Part shown: positions 5,675 to 8,181 of the stretch, piece after piece
Layout: each line of letters opens with the position of its first letter
How positions within the stretch are numbered: position 1 is the first letter of the stretch
NCBI GenBank assembly: GCA_003563455.1
Contig: PWRV01000168.1
Coordinates: 1 to 8,181 of the forward strand
Direction of reading: 5' to 3'
Length of the DNA: 8,181 nucleotides
Source of the DNA: Thioalkalivibrio sp.
GTDB lineage: Bacteria; Pseudomonadota; Gammaproteobacteria; Ectothiorhodospirales; Ectothiorhodospiraceae
Notes under the pieces: model-generated
What the model was told of the DNA's origin: nothing
Database searches by the model: none
What the model saw: the letters and a program-made list of their open reading frames with translations, nothing else
Made by a program: the position numbers and the translations under genes

Positions 5675-8181
5675 ATGACCGTCTCCAGAAGAAACTTCCT
5701 GAAGGCCGGCATCGCCGCCAGTACCGCTTCCATGGCCGGGCTCTCCCTGGGTCCCGCAGCCCTCGCCGCAGCGCGGGAAACGGAACAGGATTGGCGGTGG
5801 GACAAGGGCGTCTGCCGCTTCTGCGGTACCGGGTGCGGCCTGATGCTCGCGACCAAGAACGGACGCGTGGTGGCCCAGAAGGGCGATACCGAGAACCCGG
5901 TGAACCGTGGCTGGCAGTGTGTCAAGGGCTATTTCAACGCCAAGATCATGTACGGCCAGGATCGCCTAACCCAGCCGCTGATGCGGATGAGGGACGGCCA
6001 GTTCCACAAGCAGGGCAACTTCGTCCCGGTATCGTGGGAACAGGCATTCGACGAGATGGAGCGCCAGTTCCGCAGGGCCTATGCGGAGAAGGGTCCCGAG
6101 GGGGTCGCCTGTTTCGGATCCGGGCAATGGACGGTCCAGGAAGGCTATGCGATGAACAAGCTGTTCAAGGCAGGCTTCCGGGCCAACATGGTGGATCCGA
6201 ATGCCCGCAACTGCATGGCCAGCGCGGTGGCCGCCTTCTACAGCACCTTCGGCACCGACGAGCCTGCGGGTAACTACGACGACATCGAGCACACGGAGAC
6301 GATGGTCCTGTGGGGCGCGAACATGGCCGAGATGCATACGGTGCTGTGGTCGCGGATCATGAACCGGCGCATGGGCAATCCCGACGTACGCGTGGTCAAC
6401 CTGTCGACCTTTCGCAACATGAGCTCCGACGGCGCGGATCTGGAAATCATCTTCAAACCCAACAGCGATCTGGCGATCCTCAATTACATCGCGCGCGAGA
6501 TCATCGCCCGGGACGCGGTCAACTGGGATTTCGTGAACAAGCACTGCATCTTCACGACTGGGCCGTACGACATCGGCTACGGCCTGCGCGCAGACCCCGA
6601 GGGCAAGTACACCTTCCCGGCCGAGGCCGACATCGTCGCCAAGGAACTCAAGGTCACGCTGGATCGAAACGAGGCAATCGCACAGCGGCGCCAGGAAGGC
6701 GAGGCGGTGGAGCAGAACAGCCGGGGGAACGCCGGGGCCCACTGGAGCATCAGCTTCGAGGACTACAAGAAGGCCGTCGAGCCGTACACGCTGGACTTCG
6801 TCGCCGAACTCGCGAAGGGCGATGACGCGGAGTCGCTGGAGGACTTCAAGAAGAAGCTTCAGGAACTTGCGGACCTGTATGTCGACGCCCAGCGCAAGGT
6901 CGTCTCCTTCTGGACCATGGGGATCAACCAGCATACGCGCGGCACCTGGGCGAACGAACTGATCTATGCCAACCACCTGCTGCTCGGAAAGCAGTCCCAG
7001 CCGGGCAACGGCGCGTTCTCGCTCACCGGGCAGCCCAGTGCCTGCGGCACGGCCCGTGAGGTCGGAACCTTCGCGCACCGGTTGCCCGCGGACCGGCTGG
7101 TCTTTGTTCCCGCACACCGCAAGTTCACCGAAGAGCACTGGAAGCTCCCGGACAGGACGATCAGCCCGAAGGTCGGTTCCTTCTATGGCAAGATCATGCG
7201 CGACCTGCAGGACGGCAGCGTCAAATGGGCCTGGGTGCAGGTGAACAACCCCTGGCACACCCATCCCAATGCCAATCACTGGATCAAGGCCGCACGCGAG
7301 CAGGACAACTTCATCGTGGTCTCCGAGGCCTATCCCGGGATCTCGGCCAAGGTGGCCGACCTGATCCTGCCGGTCGCGATGATCTTCGAGAAATGGGGCG
7401 CCTACGGCAACGCCGAGCGGCGCACGCAGCATTGGCGCGAGCAGGTGCCGCCCCCCGGGATGGCCCGTGGCGATCTGTGGCAGACCCTGGAGTTCTCCAA
7501 GCGTTTCACCGTCGGCGATTTCTGGGGCGAACAGACGGTGCCCGGGCTGAAGGCGGAAGGTTACGAGGACGGCAAACTCCCGAGCGTGCTTGCGGAGGCG
7601 GAGGCCATGGGCTATGCGCCGGACACCAGCCTGTACGAGGCGCTTTTCGCCACGCCGGACAACCGGAAGCACGTCTGGCCCGATCCGGTCGCGAAGGGCC
7701 ACGAAAACCACACGACCGAGGCGCTGGGCGATGGCTGGTTCGTCGAGAAGGCGCTGTGGCAGGAGTATGTGCACTTCGGCCGCGGCATCGGCAAGGACCT
7801 GGCCGACTTCGACGTCTACCATCGCGACGAGGTACGCGGCATGCGCTGGCCCGTGGTCGATGGCAAGGAAGGCAGCTGGCGGTTCAACGAGGAGTACGAC
7901 CCCTATGTCACCAAGGGTGCCGGCTTCGAGTTCTACGGAAAACTGCAAAAGTCCATCCCCAGCGGTGACCTCGATCAGGTCACGGACGCGACGGCGGTCG
8001 GACTGCCGGGCAAGGCCAAGATCTTCTTCCGGCCCTATTCCGCTCCGGTCGAGCAACCCGATGCGAACTACGACCTCTGGTTCTGCACCGGGCGTGTGCT
8101 CGAGCATTGGCATTCCGGCACGATGACCCGAAGGGTTCCGGAGTTGCACCGCGCGGTTCCCGCGGCAGTCCTGTGGATGCA
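5675..8181 (+). CDS. napA: NapA, periplasmic nitrate reductase catalytic subunit, long form (partial at 3' end)
   Basis: Reduces nitrate to nitrite in the periplasm using a Mo-bis-MGD cofactor and one [4Fe-4S] cluster. The start at 5675 has AAGGAG about 10 bases upstream and opens with the twin-arginine motif SRRNFLK (4-10), followed by a hydrophobic stretch and ALAA near 29-32. Cluster ligands are C47, C50, C54 and C82, with K84 as the conserved lysine between cluster and cofactor. C180 in NARNCMASAV is the expected Mo ligand. SFWTMGINQHTRG, GAFSLTGQPSACGTAREVG, KWGAYGNAERRTQHW and TGRVLEHWHSGTMTRRVPEL are further family blocks. 835 codons are seen without a stop; by family pattern about 85-90 remain, giving about 920 residues, longer than the roughly 830 of E. 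coli NapA. A charged insert (AKGDDAESLEDFKKKLQEL, from residue 380) and the stretch around SFYGKIMRDLQDGSVKWAWV match what I recall of Campylobacter NapA. Further nap genes should lie to the right. Confidence 0.96.
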   Translation, partial: MTVSRRNFLKAGIAASTASMAGLSLGPAALAAARETEQDWRWDKGVCRFCGTGCGLMLATKNGRVVAQKGDTENPVNRGWQCVKGYFNAKIMYGQDRLTQPLMRMRDGQFHKQGNFVPVSWEQAFDEMERQFRRAYAEKGPEGVACFGSGQWTVQEGYAMNKLFKAGFRANMVDPNARNCMASAVAAFYSTFGTDEPAGNYDDIEHTETMVLWGANMAEMHTVLWSRIMNRRMGNPDVRVVNLSTFRNMSSDGADLEIIFKPNSDLAILNYIAREIIARDAVNWDFVNKHCIFTTGPYDIGYGLRADPEGKYTFPAEADIVAKELKVTLDRNEAIAQRRQEGEAVEQNSRGNAGAHWSISFEDYKKAVEPYTLDFVAELAKGDDAESLEDFKKKLQELADLYVDAQRKVVSFWTMGINQHTRGTWANELIYANHLLLGKQSQPGNGAFSLTGQPSACGTAREVGTFAHRLPADRLVFVPAHRKFTEEHWKLPDRTISPKVGSFYGKIMRDLQDGSVKWAWVQVNNPWHTHPNANHWIKAAREQDNFIVVSEAYPGISAKVADLILPVAMIFEKWGAYGNAERRTQHWREQVPPPGMARGDLWQTLEFSKRFTVGDFWGEQTVPGLKAEGYEDGKLPSVLAEAEAMGYAPDTSLYEALFATPDNRKHVWPDPVAKGHENHTTEALGDGWFVEKALWQEYVHFGRGIGKDLADFDVYHRDEVRGMRWPVVDGKEGSWRFNEEYDPYVTKGAGFEFYGKLQKSIPSGDLDQVTDATAVGLPGKAKIFFRPYSAPVEQPDANYDLWFCTGRVLEHWHSGTMTRRVPELHRAVPAAVLWM

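Noticed and set aside
5966..8149. A leftward open frame of 727 codons lying opposite napA.
   Set aside because: It is antisense to clear NapA motifs. Its product is repetitive in Val/Leu/Asp/Arg and resembles no family, as expected for the complement of a GC-rich gene with strong third-position bias.

Overview
The window is GC-rich throughout, apart from one AT-rich pocket at about 4440-4610. It looks like the chromosome of a respiring proteobacterium. The napF-napD gene pair, the twin-arginine NapA and a NnrS-family gene suggest a nitrate-reducing member of a gamma-proteobacterial-type lineage, but no taxonomic marker is present, so this is only inference.

The layout is two divergent blocks separated by a gap of about 1 kb (3731-4731). 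On the right, reading rightwards, is the start of a periplasmic nitrate reductase operon: napF (4-cluster ferredoxin, 4732-5223), napD (Tat-signal chaperone, 5309-5626) and napA (molybdenum catalytic subunit, 5675 to the window edge, cut before its C-terminus). This NapA reads like the long form I know from Campylobacter and related bacteria rather than the short form of E. coli or Rhodobacter.

On the left, reading leftwards, is a compact four-gene set that looks like an electron-transfer module. In order of transcription it holds a membrane-anchored protein with an ethylbenzene-dehydrogenase-type heme-binding domain (3730-2324), a DUF2231-like multi-pass membrane protein with several histidines in or near its membrane segments (2319-1756), a 103-residue secreted tri-heme c7-type cytochrome (1736-1425), and a mono-heme cytochrome c lipoprotein (1301-894). 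The first three genes are 4 and 19 bases apart, so co-transcription is very likely; the fourth follows after 123 bases. No molybdenum catalytic subunit accompanies the ethylbenzene-dehydrogenase-like protein inside the window. I know no named system with this composition, and it is the best candidate here for something undescribed. A plausible but unproven reading is a heme b to heme c relay between the quinone pool or inner membrane and periplasmic acceptors or donors, working beside Nap.

At the far left, also leftwards, is a NnrS-family gene (from 567 to the edge). It appears to lack the middle of the family's usual sequence and loses family resemblance near base 94. NnrS belongs to nitric-oxide and nitrosative-stress tolerance, which fits denitrification-type respiration. 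A short rightward reading frame (2-118) ends opposite its tail and may be the 3' end of another gene.

The gap between the divergent blocks holds no gene I can support. It contains the AT-rich pocket and several inverted repeats that could be regulatory sites for either operon.
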